From a virus: a DNA stretch of 34,560 nucleotides. How positions within the stretch are numbered: position 1 is the first letter of the stretch; the number at the start of each line of letters is the position of its first letter. The notes under the pieces were generated by a model. The model made no database searches. It worked only from the letters and a program-made list of their open reading frames with translations, and was not told the origin of the DNA. The stretch is from IMG/VR virus record IMGVR_UViG_3300043543_000742, positions 1 to 34,560 of that record. The stretch is one strand, 5' to 3'. A program made the translations under genes and the position numbers. This document shows, piece by piece, positions 1-6,525 of the stretch.

Positions 1-342
1 ATGAACGCGACCATCCCCGTCTACCGCGCTGACGGCCGGCTCTACGACGTCGTCACCGAACGCGCGCTCGCCCGGCTCCAGGCGGCGGGACTCACCGCGC
101 GCGTCGTGCGCCATCGCAAGGGGCGCATCAACCGGGCCATCCTGTTCGTCCGCCAGGGCGAGGCGCCAATGCCTCGGACGGCCTACATGGGCACACGGTA
201 CAGCTTCCAGGATCACCTCGAGCACGGCCTCTGTTGGGACTTGAAGCGGCTGGGCGGAGCGCGCTGGGGCACGAACTATGCGCCCGACGAGCTACGGCCC
301 ATCTTTTTGCAGGTGGTGACCGACTGTCTGGTGCGGGCCTGA
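1..342 (+). CDS. hypothetical protein, 113 aa
   Basis: This ORF starts with ATG at the first base of the window, so an upstream start cannot be excluded. The protein is basic in its first half (a VRHRKGRINRA stretch near residue 36) and has an aromatic C-terminal half (YMGTRYSFQDHLEHGLCWDL). I do not recognise a domain or signal peptide. It lies upstream of small phage-type genes and reads in the same direction, so it is probably part of the same phage accessory region. No function is assigned. Codon use looks like that of its neighbours. Confidence 0.6.
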   Translation: MNATIPVYRADGRLYDVVTERALARLQAAGLTARVVRHRKGRINRAILFVRQGEAPMPRTAYMGTRYSFQDHLEHGLCWDLKRLGGARWGTNYAPDELRPIFLQVVTDCLVRA

Positions 343-346
343 GTCG

Positions 347-365
347 TCTTCGGAATTTCCGAAGA
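347..365. other. perfect 8-bp inverted repeat just after the first gene
   Basis: TCTTCGGA (347-354) and TCCGAAGA (358-365) form a perfect 8-bp stem with a 3-base ATT loop, starting 5 bases after the stop codon at 342. No T-run follows on the plus strand, so it is not a classical intrinsic terminator. It may protect the mRNA 3' end or be a protein-binding site. The rest of the gap up to 500 has only the triplet repeat listed separately. Confidence 0.45.
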
Positions 366-450
366 TGCGAGGCAAGCCTGGGTCCTTCCTGGGCGGCGCG
401 GCGGCGGGTGGTTGGGTGGCACAGTTTCGCTTGCGTTACGCGCCGGAAAA

Positions 451-471
451 GGTTGTCGGTTGTCGGTTGTC
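451..471 (+). repeat. three tandem copies of GGTTGTC
   Basis: GGTTGTC occurs three times head to tail without spacing, 30 bases upstream of the ATG at 501, in a 158-bp non-coding gap. A 7-bp unit is shorter than a helical turn, so this may be a slippage repeat rather than an operator array. No Shine-Dalgarno sequence is visible between it and the ATG. Confidence 0.6.
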
Positions 472-500
472 ACCCGGCGGTTTGATTTCAATCCGAAACC

Positions 501-860
501 ATGGCTGATTCTCCGTCCCTCCAGCCGCGATCGTTTGGGAGGATCGCGGTCTCCACGCCAGGAACGCCCGTCCGGATGACCTCCGACACCTCGATCCGGG
601 CCCACCGGATCCGGTTCGCCGTCGCCATCGGCGAGACGGGACGGGTGTTCCTCGGCGTCCAGGGAATGAACAAGGCGACCGGCGCCGGCGTAGTGAAAGA
701 GTTCTGGCCCACGGGCGCGGGCGGCGGCGTGGCCGACGAGCTGGTGCTCGAATCCCCCTCGGGCGATCTGCGGCCGTCGGACTACTACCTCGACGCCAAC
801 ACGGCCGGCGAAGGGTTGATCGTCGCCTACTGGGTCTGGGTTCCGAGCTATGGCAGTTGA
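501..860 (+). CDS. small phage protein, 119 aa, structural-type
   Basis: This is a 119-residue protein with no TM segment or signal peptide. The pattern (STPGTPVRMTSDT, then FAVAIGETGRVFLGVQGMNKATGAG) resembles small beta-rich proteins found near phage structural genes, so it may be a minor virion or decoration-type protein. That is resemblance only. The ATG at 501 has no clear ribosome binding site; Met26 at 576 is an alternative start, but the conserved-looking GTPV segment lies before it, which favours 501. Its 3' end overlaps the start of the methyltransferase gene by 11 bases, suggesting translational coupling. Confidence 0.6.
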   Translation: MADSPSLQPRSFGRIAVSTPGTPVRMTSDTSIRAHRIRFAVAIGETGRVFLGVQGMNKATGAGVVKEFWPTGAGGGVADELVLESPSGDLRPSDYYLDANTAGEGLIVAYWVWVPSYGS

Positions 861-2310
861 TCGCGTGACGCCGGCGATGGCGAAGCGCATCGAGCTGTGG
901 CCTCTGGAGCGGCTGGCGCCCTACCAGCGCAACCCGCGGACGCATTCCGAGGAGCAAGTGACGCAGATCGCAGCCTCGATTGCCGAATTCGGCTTCTGCA
1001 ATCCGATCTTGGTGGACTCGCGCGATGGCATCGTAGCCGGGCACGGGCGGCTGCTCGCGGCGAAGAAACTCGGGCTCGCCGAAGTGCCGGTGATCGTGCT
1101 GGATCACCTCGATGACAACCAGCGGCGAGCGTACCTGCTGGCTGACAACCGGTTGTCGGAGCTGGCCGGCTGGGATCACGAGTTGCTTGCGCTTGAATTG
1201 AAGGAGCTTGGGGACGCCGGGTTCGACCCGACGCTCGCCGGGTTCGACTCGAAGGAGGTTGACGACTTCCTGGCGTCGCTCGAACGGGACGCGGAGTCGG
1301 AAGCCGAACAGGTCGGCGACGCCATTCCACAGTTGCCTGCGGAGGCGGTAACGAAGCCTGCCGACCTGTGGCTGATCGGTCCCCATCGCCTCATTTGCGG
1401 AGACTGCCGCGATCGCAGCGTCATCGCGCGGCTGTTCGGGGATCGGAAAGCGAACGTCGTCATCACCTCGCCACCCTACGCCACGCAGCGGCAGTACGAT
1501 CCGTCGAGTGGCTTCGCGCCGGTCGCGCCGGCGAAGTACGTCGCTTGGTTCCAGGATGTGGCCGCGGCGATCGAATCGGTGCTCGCGCCCGACGGCTCCT
1601 ACTTCCTCAACATCAAGGCCCACGCCGAGGAGGGCGAACGGCACACCTATGTGATGGACCTGGTGCTTGCGCACAAGCGGCAGTGGGGCTGGCGGTTCGT
1701 CGATGAGTTCTGCTGGCGCAAGACGGATGACGGCGTTCCCGGCGGCTGGTCAAACCGCTTCAAGAACGCCTGGGAGCCGATCTATCACTTCTCGCGCGAG
1801 CGCAAGATCAAGTTCCGGCCGCGCGAGGTGGGCCACTGGTCGGACGACTGTTTCGACTACTCGCCCGATAATCCGAAATCGACTTCGGGCAGCGGGCTGC
1901 TGGGCACGGGGCCGCGCGGCGCGGCGGCCGACAAAGGCAAGAACCATGCCGCCTGGCAGACGACGCGGCGCAACGCCAACGACCTCGAAGGGCGGCACGG
2001 CGGACTGGCGCGCCCGTCGAATGTGATCGAGGCTAAGACCGAGTCCTCGCAAGGGAACCACTCGGCGCCGTTTCCCCGCGCGATCCCGGAGTTCTTCATC
2101 AAGGCATTCTCGGACGCCGGTGACGTGATCTTCGACCCGTTCGCGGGCAGCGGCACGACGCTGGTCGCCGCCGGGTTGCTCGGGCGCTCGGGGCTCGGCG
2201 TCGAGATCAGCCCGGCTTACTGCGATGTGATCCTGCGCCGCTTGCAGGAGACCTTGAAGCTTACGCCCGTCGATGCAGTGACGGGCGAACCATTTCAATC
2301 CCACACGTGA
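850..2310 (+). CDS. ParB-like domain/DNA methyltransferase fusion (SPPY type)
   Basis: A 486-residue protein predicted to transfer a methyl group from SAM to a base in DNA. Residues about 12-105 form a ParB/Srx-type N-terminal domain: RNPRTHSEEQV, the GHGR motif at 64-67, then DNRL near 100. The catalytic domain follows, with motif IV TSPPY at 206-210 and the SAM-binding motif FDPFAGSGTT at 428-437. That motif order is the beta class. SPPY is commonest in N4-cytosine enzymes and DPPY in N6-adenine enzymes, so N4-cytosine is the better guess, without proof. ParB-MTase fusions are common in phages, where they may protect phage DNA or alter its expression. No restriction nuclease is next to it. 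A paralogue with a DPPY motif lies at 3104-4363. Confidence 0.9.
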   Translation: MAVDRVTPAMAKRIELWPLERLAPYQRNPRTHSEEQVTQIAASIAEFGFCNPILVDSRDGIVAGHGRLLAAKKLGLAEVPVIVLDHLDDNQRRAYLLADNRLSELAGWDHELLALELKELGDAGFDPTLAGFDSKEVDDFLASLERDAESEAEQVGDAIPQLPAEAVTKPADLWLIGPHRLICGDCRDRSVIARLFGDRKANVVITSPPYATQRQYDPSSGFAPVAPAKYVAWFQDVAAAIESVLAPDGSYFLNIKAHAEEGERHTYVMDLVLAHKRQWGWRFVDEFCWRKTDDGVPGGWSNRFKNAWEPIYHFSRERKIKFRPREVGHWSDDCFDYSPDNPKSTSGSGLLGTGPRGAAADKGKNHAAWQTTRRNANDLEGRHGGLARPSNVIEAKTESSQGNHSAPFPRAIPEFFIKAFSDAGDVIFDPFAGSGTTLVAAGLLGRSGLGVEISPAYCDVILRRLQETLKLTPVDAVTGEPFQSHT

Positions 2311-2324
2311 AGGAGTGAATCACC

Positions 2325-2762
2325 ATGCCTGAAGTTGCCACGCCGAACCAGGCCGAACGCGAGTTCGAGACCGGGACGGACGAATCGTTCAAGAACACGA
2401 GCGCCACGGCCGGAGCCGCGCACAGCGAGAACCAGCGCGTGACGTTCGCCAACATCAAGCGGACCTACGACGTCTACCAGGACCTGGACATCCAGGCCGC
2501 GCGCCAGGCGCTGACCGAGCAGACGCGGCTGAACCAGATCGCCTCGCAGGCGCTCCAGAACGCCGTTGAGACCGCAAATCTGGTCTCGAAGCAGGCCGTG
2601 CGTCACGGCGACATCGCCATCGACGGCCAATGGAATCCCATCCAGCAGGGTGCGGGCGACACGCTGACCGCGCGGGCGGTGTCGATCGACGACGTCTCGC
2701 TCAAGGCCATCGGGGCGGTGGTCGCCGCCGCCGTGGCCGATGCACTCGCCAGCCGCAAGTAG
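2325..2762 (+). CDS. hypothetical phage protein, 145 aa
   Basis: A strong ribosome binding site (AAGGAGTGAATCACC then ATG) fixes the start. The protein is mostly helical. A region around residues 40-85 (VTFANIKRTYDVYQDLDIQAAR) is rich in Gln, Ala and Asn, and the C-terminus (LKAIGAVVAAAVADALAS) is amphipathic or hydrophobic. It has no recognisable enzyme motif. Its position between two ParB-methyltransferase genes, and the terminator directly after it, suggest it closes a first transcription unit. Function unknown; a small virion or regulatory protein is possible. Confidence 0.7.
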   Translation: MPEVATPNQAEREFETGTDESFKNTSATAGAAHSENQRVTFANIKRTYDVYQDLDIQAARQALTEQTRLNQIASQALQNAVETANLVSKQAVRHGDIAIDGQWNPIQQGAGDTLTARAVSIDDVSLKAIGAVVAAAVADALASRK

Positions 2763-2788
2763 TCTTTCTCCTGAAGGGCACAAGGAAG

Positions 2789-2828
2789 GGGCGGTCCCGC
2801 ACTCCTCCGCGGGGCCGCCCTGCTTTTT
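2789..2828 (+). terminator. intrinsic terminator
   Basis: A 12-bp stem pairs GGGCGGTCCCGC (2789-2800) with GCGGGGCCGCCC (2809-2820), all paired with one G-T, around the 8-base loop ACTCCTCC. It is followed by TGCTTTTT (2821-2828). It sits 26 bases after the stop of the 145-residue gene and just before the next ribosome binding site, so it probably ends or attenuates the first operon. Confidence 0.85.
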
Positions 2829-2837
2829 GGGGAAGTG

Positions 2838-3107
2838 ATGATTCGCGAACTGCGGATCTGGTGGCGGCTGCGGCCGCTCGTCAAACAATTCCAGGAGCTG
2901 ACGAAGATGAAGTTCTCTTTGAACGTTGCCATTCAGATGCTGGCGCTGGTGGCGCAGGGCTTGAATGCCTCGATCGACCTGCTGCCCGGGCGCGGCAAGT
3001 TCTGGGCCATGGTCGGGCTGTCGGCCGTGCAGGGTCTCACGGCCGTACTCGCCCACTTCGCCAACCCTGATGGCACGCCGGCCGAAGCGCCCTACATCAA
3101 GAAGTGA
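2838..3107 (+). CDS. small hydrophobic protein, holin-like candidate
   Basis: An 89-residue protein starting at ATG 2838 behind a GGGGAAG ribosome binding site; a GTG directly before it at 2835 is an alternative. The N-terminus is basic (IRELRIWWRLRPLVKQ). Two moderately hydrophobic helices follow, about residues 30-46 (NVAIQMLALVAQGL) and 58-75 (FWAMVGLSAVQGLTAVLAHF), then a polar tail ending in KK. Size and layout fit a small phage membrane protein such as a class II holin, but the helices are only weakly hydrophobic, so this is inference. The stop overlaps the GTG start of the next gene (GTGA), a sign of translational coupling. Confidence 0.6.
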   Translation: MIRELRIWWRLRPLVKQFQELTKMKFSLNVAIQMLALVAQGLNASIDLLPGRGKFWAMVGLSAVQGLTAVLAHFANPDGTPAEAPYIKK

Positions 3108-4363
3108 AGCCCGACCTCCACATCGAGCGCTGGCCCCTCGAGCGGCTGATTCCCTATGCCAGGAATCCGCGGACGCACACCGAGGAGCAGGTGGCGCAGA
3201 TCGCGGCGTCGATCGCCGAGTTCGGGTTTGTCAATCCCGTGCTGGTCGGAGCCGATGGAGTCATCATCGCGGGCCACGCTCGAGCCATGGCAGCGCGGAA
3301 GCTCGGGATGGCCGAGGCGCCGGTGATCGTGCTGGACCACTTGAGCGAGGCGCAGCGGCGCGCGCTGGTGATTGCCGACAACCGGCTTGCCCAGAACGCG
3401 GGGTGGGATGAGGAAATGCTGCGCGTCGAGTTGGAGGCGCTTCGCGAAGACGACTTCAACCTCGACCTACTGGGCTTCGAGGACGCAGAGCTCGAAGCGC
3501 TGCTTGCGGAGCCCCAAGGCCAGTCTTCGGGACTGACGGACGAAGACGCCGTTCCGGAGGTGCAGGATACCGCAGTCACCGTGCCGGGCGACGTGTGGGT
3601 GCTTGGCGACCATCGCTTGGTATGCGGCGATGCCACACAGATGGAAGCCATCCAGAAGGTGCTGGCGAGCGGTCTGGCGGACATGACGTGGACAGACCCT
3701 CCCTATGGGGTCAACTACGGCGCGACGATGAAGGACAAGCTTCGAAAGAAGCATCGCCAGATCGCCAACGATAACCTGGGACCCGCGTTCGAGCCCTTCC
3801 TTCGCGACGCCTGCGCGAACATCCTCACTGTGACCAAGGGCGCGGTCTACATCTGCATGTCGTCCTCTGAGCTGCATACGCTGCACAAGGCCTTCACCGC
3901 GGCGGGCGGCCACTGGTCGACGTTCCTGATCTGGGCCAAGAACACGTTCACCATGGGGCGCTCGGACTACCAGCGGCAGTACGAGCCGATTCTCTACGGC
4001 TGGAAGGAAGGCGCGGATCATTACTGGTGCGGGGCCCGCGACCAGGGCGATGTCTGGTTCGTCAAGAAGCCCGTTGCCAACGACCTGCACCCGACGATGA
4101 AGCCCGTCGAGTTGGTCGAGCGGGCGATTCGCAACTCGAGCAAGAGCCGCGACACGGTGCTCGATCCCTTCGCTGGGTCGGGTTCGACGCTGATCGCTTG
4201 CGAGAAGACTCACCGCCAAGCGCGGCTGATCGAGTTGGAGCCCAAGTACTGCGATGTCATCATCCGGCGTTTTGAAGAATTCTCCAGCAAGCGCGCCGCG
4301 CTCGAATCGGACGGACGAGGGTTCGCAGAGATCGCCCTGGAACGAGGAGCGGTGGCGGCGTGA
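3104..4363 (+). CDS. ParB-like domain/DNA methyltransferase fusion (DPPY type)
   Basis: A 419-residue second ParB-methyltransferase, starting at a GTG that overlaps the previous stop codon. Residues about 5-100 form the ParB-like domain (RNPRTHTEEQV, GHAR at 57-60, ADNRL near 93), clearly paralogous to the N-terminus of the protein at 850-2310. The catalytic half has TDPPYG (DPPY at 198-201) as motif IV and DPFAGSGST at 354-362 for SAM binding, the beta-class order. DPPY suggests N6-adenine (or N4-cytosine) methylation of DNA. Outside the ParB domain and motifs the two proteins differ considerably, so this looks like shuffling of the target-recognition part rather than a recent duplication. 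No partner endonuclease is visible. Confidence 0.9.
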   Translation: MKPDLHIERWPLERLIPYARNPRTHTEEQVAQIAASIAEFGFVNPVLVGADGVIIAGHARAMAARKLGMAEAPVIVLDHLSEAQRRALVIADNRLAQNAGWDEEMLRVELEALREDDFNLDLLGFEDAELEALLAEPQGQSSGLTDEDAVPEVQDTAVTVPGDVWVLGDHRLVCGDATQMEAIQKVLASGLADMTWTDPPYGVNYGATMKDKLRKKHRQIANDNLGPAFEPFLRDACANILTVTKGAVYICMSSSELHTLHKAFTAAGGHWSTFLIWAKNTFTMGRSDYQRQYEPILYGWKEGADHYWCGARDQGDVWFVKKPVANDLHPTMKPVELVERAIRNSSKSRDTVLDPFAGSGSTLIACEKTHRQARLIELEPKYCDVIIRRFEEFSSKRAALESDGRGFAEIALERGAVAA

Positions 4364-4364
4364 G

Positions 4365-4604
4365 GTGGCGCGCTGCGAATGGGAACTCGCCGAAGCAGAG
4401 GCACTGCTGCGCGCCGGCCATCCCGACGTCGCGGGCCTATGCCTCGCGCTTCACGACTGGGCGCAGGAACTGCGGATCTTGCAAGGCGAACGCGCCCAAC
4501 AAACTCGGCAGCCTACGCTGCAGGCCGCTTCCGAACCGTACGCTCGATCTCCGGCCCAAGCGTCCGGCGCGTCTGGCGCAGATCGTACTCGGATTGCAGG
4601 TTGA
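4365..4604 (+). CDS. small hypothetical protein with possibly replaced C-terminus, 79 aa
   Basis: Starts at GTG 4365, one base after the preceding stop, with GAGGAG 15 bases upstream. The first ~50 residues (ARCEWELAEAEALLRAGHPD, then LCLALHDWAQELRILQGERA) look like a genuine helical protein. The last ~30 residues are low-complexity (Ala, Ser, Gln, Arg) and are encoded opposite the minus-strand HigA-like gene. The natural end of this gene may have been lost when the HigA gene arrived. Family not recognised. Confidence 0.5.
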   Translation: MARCEWELAEAEALLRAGHPDVAGLCLALHDWAQELRILQGERAQQTRQPTLQAASEPYARSPAQASGASGADRTRIAG

Positions 4605-4821
4605 GCCAGAGTTCCGCCGTTGTCCCGAAGTAGGCCGCCAGCCGAAGCGCCGTATCGGCAGTGACAGACCGCTGACCGTGCACGATGCCATGGATGCGGT
4701 TCGGTGGCACATGAAGGTCGCGAGCCAGGGCGTTGATACTGAGTCCAAGGGGCTTCATGAATTCTTCGGCCAGGATCTCGCCGGGGTGGATCGGTTCGAG
4801 GAGCTTAGGTTTCTTGGCCAT
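4513..4821 (-). CDS. higA: HigA-family antitoxin, apparently orphan
   Basis: A 102-residue XRE-type DNA-binding protein. It has the HigA signature PIHPGEIL near residue 10, a helix-turn-helix at about 28-60 (INALARDLHVPPNRIHGIVHG), and then TADTALRLAAYFGTTAELWLNLQ. HigA antitoxins bind and neutralise a RelE-fold HigB toxin and repress their own operon. In higBA operons higB precedes higA, but the bases upstream of this gene (4822-4912) have no room for a toxin, so it is probably solitary. It could regulate phage genes or counter a host HigB. It resembles the complete module's antitoxin at 20412-20720 throughout and overlaps the plus-strand gene 4365-4604 convergently. Confidence 0.88.
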   Translation of the reverse strand: MAKKPKLLEPIHPGEILAEEFMKPLGLSINALARDLHVPPNRIHGIVHGQRSVTADTALRLAAYFGTTAELWLNLQSEYDLRQTRRTLGPEIERTVRKRPAA

Positions 4822-4844
4822 GCAAGCAAATCAATCTCCAGACC

Positions 4845-4874
4845 ATGATAAGTTCCTCAGGCCGACACACCCAA
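4845..4874 (-). promoter_or_regulatory. possible promoter of the orphan higA
   Basis: On the minus strand TTGGGT (4869-4874) and TATCAT (4845-4850) are spaced 18 bp apart, 23 bases ahead of the HigA start. The -10 matches the consensus at five of six positions and the -35 is weak. Found by eye only. Confidence 0.35.
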
Positions 4875-4912
4875 CGGGGAATTGCATGTGGTGCGCAGCC
4901 CGGGTTTCGTAA

Positions 4913-5170
4913 ATGCCGATTGAATCTGTCGCTGCCTGGCTGATTCCCGGCATTGGTCTCGCGTCTGGTCTGATCGCCACCTACGTGAGCCTCCAGAACC
5001 GCGCGCTACTCGCCGAGGTCCGCAAGGAACTGGCCGAGCTCGAGAGCCGGATCATTTTGCGCCTTAACGGTCTGTACATCCGGCGCTCCGAATGTGAGTT
5101 GCACAACGCGCTGCTGGAGGAGCGGATCGAGGGGATCGTGCGGCAGAAGAGAGAAGCCGCCAGCGACTGA
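4913..5170 (+). CDS. small membrane protein with coiled coil, possible lysis or spanin-like protein
   Basis: An 85-residue protein. Residues about 6-26 (VAAWLIPGIGLASGLIATYV) form a single N-terminal transmembrane helix. A charged helical, coiled-coil-like region follows (LLAEVRKELAELESRI, then LEERIEGIVRQKREA). An N-in anchor with a periplasmic coiled coil is the layout of i-spanin (Rz-like) proteins and some small phage membrane proteins; no overlapping lipoprotein (Rz1) gene was found, so the lysis role is tentative. No good ribosome binding site precedes the ATG. The stop codon lies inside the loop of a hairpin. Confidence 0.6.
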   Translation: MPIESVAAWLIPGIGLASGLIATYVSLQNRALLAEVRKELAELESRIILRLNGLYIRRSECELHNALLEERIEGIVRQKREAASD

Positions 5171-5180
5171 GGCTGGCGGC
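5156..5180. terminator. hairpin between convergent genes
   Basis: GCCGCCAGC (5156-5164) and GCTGGCGGC (5172-5180) form a perfect 9-bp stem with a 7-base loop that contains the TGA of the preceding gene. On the minus strand the stem is followed by the pyrimidine-rich run TTCTCTCTTCT, so it is best suited to stop the minus-strand unit that ends at 5200. On the plus strand there is no T-run. Confidence 0.6.
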
Positions 5181-5199
5181 GGAGGGTGCGGCGCTGATG

Positions 5200-5745
5200 C
5201 TATTGAGGTTTGATCCGATACGCTCGGGGGCCTTCGGCGGTCTTCAGAGATTCGACCGTGAGCCCCATCTTCTTGCCGAGCGCTCCGCTGAGGAAACCCC
5301 GGACGCTGTGGGCCTGCCAGCCGGTGACGGACATGATGTCGGCGAGGGTGGCGCCCTCGGCGCGGCGCAAGAGTTCGAGGACGATGGCTTTCTTCGAGCC
5401 TTCGCGCGCGACTATGGGCTGCGTGGCCACCTTGGCCGCCTTGGTCTGCTTCGGCGCGATAGTGGCGGTGTGTGGCGCGGCGGTGGGCGTCAGAGCCTGG
5501 ATGGCGCGCCATATGCGCGCAACGGCGGTCTTGCGGTCGGTGAACTTCTTAACCGGCTTCAGGTCGCCGAAGGGCGGCACGCCGGCGAAGCCATTCCAGA
5601 TTTCCACCAGCCGCTCTGTGGGCCAGTTGGCGGCGAGTTTTGCGAGTTCCTTCTCGGTGCCGAATCGCAAGTGCTCGTCCGGGATCGCATCTCCAGCGAG
5701 GTAGGCGGTGATGATGTTGTCGGTGTCGATGGCAAAAGTCGTCAT
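5200..5745 (-). CDS. DUF3489-type protein, 181 aa
   Basis: Starts at the ATG at 5745, behind AAAGGA. An ORF extension to 5838 has a proline/arginine-rich start and is unlikely. The N-terminal half is acidic (IDTDNIITAYLAGDAIPDEH). A basic, Ala/Thr-rich linker (KQTKAAKVATQP) leads to a C-terminal winged-helix-like domain at about 118-178 (KAIVLELLRRAEGATLADI, then GFLSGALGKKMGL). This matches my memory of the DUF3489 family, which is common in prophages and plasmids and probably binds DNA; its function is not established. It is the last gene of a four-gene minus-strand cluster between the methyltransferase region and the terminase. Confidence 0.8.
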   Translation of the reverse strand: MTTFAIDTDNIITAYLAGDAIPDEHLRFGTEKELAKLAANWPTERLVEIWNGFAGVPPFGDLKPVKKFTDRKTAVARIWRAIQALTPTAAPHTATIAPKQTKAAKVATQPIVAREGSKKAIVLELLRRAEGATLADIMSVTGWQAHSVRGFLSGALGKKMGLTVESLKTAEGPRAYRIKPQ

Positions 5746-5759
5746 AGCAAGTGTCCTTT

Positions 5760-5993
5760 CTATCGGGTCATGCCGCCGAGTTGTCCGTCGGCGGTGAGGT
5801 GCAAGTTCTTGTAGTAGCCGCTCGAAACCCTCCCCCACCCGAATGGCGTAGCGAGCTCGTGCCGGGCGGCAATGCGGCTGAGTTTCAGGCGGTGCGTGCC
5901 GTTGGAAAACTCCTTCTTGAGGTGGCCCCAGCGGTCGAGCTTCCAGCCGTTTCGCGTGGCCCAGGCGACCAGTTCTTCGCGGGTGATGGCCAT
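5760..5993 (-). CDS. small hypothetical phage protein, 77 aa
   Basis: Start chosen at the ATG at 5993, with GGGAGGA about nine bases upstream. The protein begins MAITREELVAWATRNGWKLD and contains RLKLSRIAARHELATPFGWG; it is basic and aromatic, with no membrane segment. The N-terminal helix followed by GWKLDRWGHLKK could be a small nucleic-acid-binding fold. Family function unknown. It is separated from the genes on either side by 4 and 14 bases, so it is co-transcribed with them. Confidence 0.7.
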   Translation of the reverse strand: MAITREELVAWATRNGWKLDRWGHLKKEFSNGTHRLKLSRIAARHELATPFGWGRVSSGYYKNLHLTADGQLGGMTR

Positions 5994-5997
5994 GGCG

Positions 5998-6186
5998 TCA
6001 GTCCTCCCGGCGGCGGTCGATGAGGCCGCTCGCATCCTCAACCGACTGCCGGATGTCGTTCCAGCAGTCGCGGCAAAACTGGGCCTTGTCGAGGAGCAGC
6101 CCCTCGCGGTTGGCTAACACGAGCTCGCGGTGGATCGGCTTCGCCTCATCGCACAGCGAGCATTCGATGTAGGGTTGTGCGGTCAT
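5998..6186 (-). CDS. small zinc-finger-like protein, 62 aa
   Basis: Begins at ATG 6186 behind CAGGAGACGAACC, a good ribosome binding site. Four cysteines in the pattern CSLC (residues 9-12) and CRDC (about 38-41) suggest a small treble-clef or ribbon-type zinc site. The rest is acidic and helical (WNDIRQSVEDASGLI). Possible roles are DNA or protein binding in early phage regulation. No specific family is recognised. Confidence 0.7.
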   Translation of the reverse strand: MTAQPYIECSLCDEAKPIHRELVLANREGLLLDKAQFCRDCWNDIRQSVEDASGLIDRRRED

Positions 6187-6201
6187 GGTTCGTCTCCTGG
6201 T

Positions 6202-6453
6202 TCAGTACTCGAGGCCCTTGGCGTCGACCGCGCTCGTGTCTCCCAGATCGGCGAGCACGTAGGCGAGCTGCTCGGTGATGCGGCCGAGGTCGCCCGAGTA
6301 GCCCCAGTCGGCGGGCGCGGCGGCCTGCCGATTCTTGTGCTCGGCGAGGCGCACGGCGATGCGCTTCAGCAGGTCCTGGGCTTCGGCGTGCCGGGCGGCG
6401 TAGCAGCCGGCGGCGGTCTGTTGCGTGGTCGATTGCGCTTTGGTGTTCCTCAT
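6202..6453 (-). CDS. hypothetical phage protein, 83 aa
   Basis: Start taken at ATG 6453 because GGAG lies six bases upstream; another in-frame ATG at 6468 lacks one. The sequence is helical (AEAQDLLKRIAVRLAEHKNR) and ends in DLGRITEQLAYVLADLGDTS. No catalytic motif is visible. It is the first gene of the minus-strand cluster and faces the terminase small subunit gene across a 72-bp gap. Function unknown. Confidence 0.7.
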   Translation of the reverse strand: MRNTKAQSTTQQTAAGCYAARHAEAQDLLKRIAVRLAEHKNRQAAAPADWGYSGDLGRITEQLAYVLADLGDTSAVDAKGLEY

Positions 6454-6525
6454 TGCGACTCCATTCATCGCTTCGGTTCCGGGTAGAAGCAAGCGAATTC
6501 CGCAATCGAATCGCGAGAAAGTTCC
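6454..6525. promoter_or_regulatory. divergent intergenic region, presumed promoters
   Basis: This 72-bp gap separates the minus-strand cluster from the plus-strand packaging genes, so promoters for both directions are expected here. I could not pick out a convincing -35/-10 pair by eye. GAGAAAG just before the ATG at 6526 is the ribosome binding site of the terminase small subunit. Confidence 0.35.

Noticed and set aside
436-1674. Long minus-strand ORF opposite the first methyltransferase
   Set aside because: Composition is Arg/Pro/Gly-rich as expected for an antisense shadow in high-GC DNA, and the plus-strand protein has intact motifs.
850-4363. A complete restriction-modification system
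   Set aside because: Only methyltransferases were found; no restriction endonuclease or specificity subunit is encoded in the neighbourhood.
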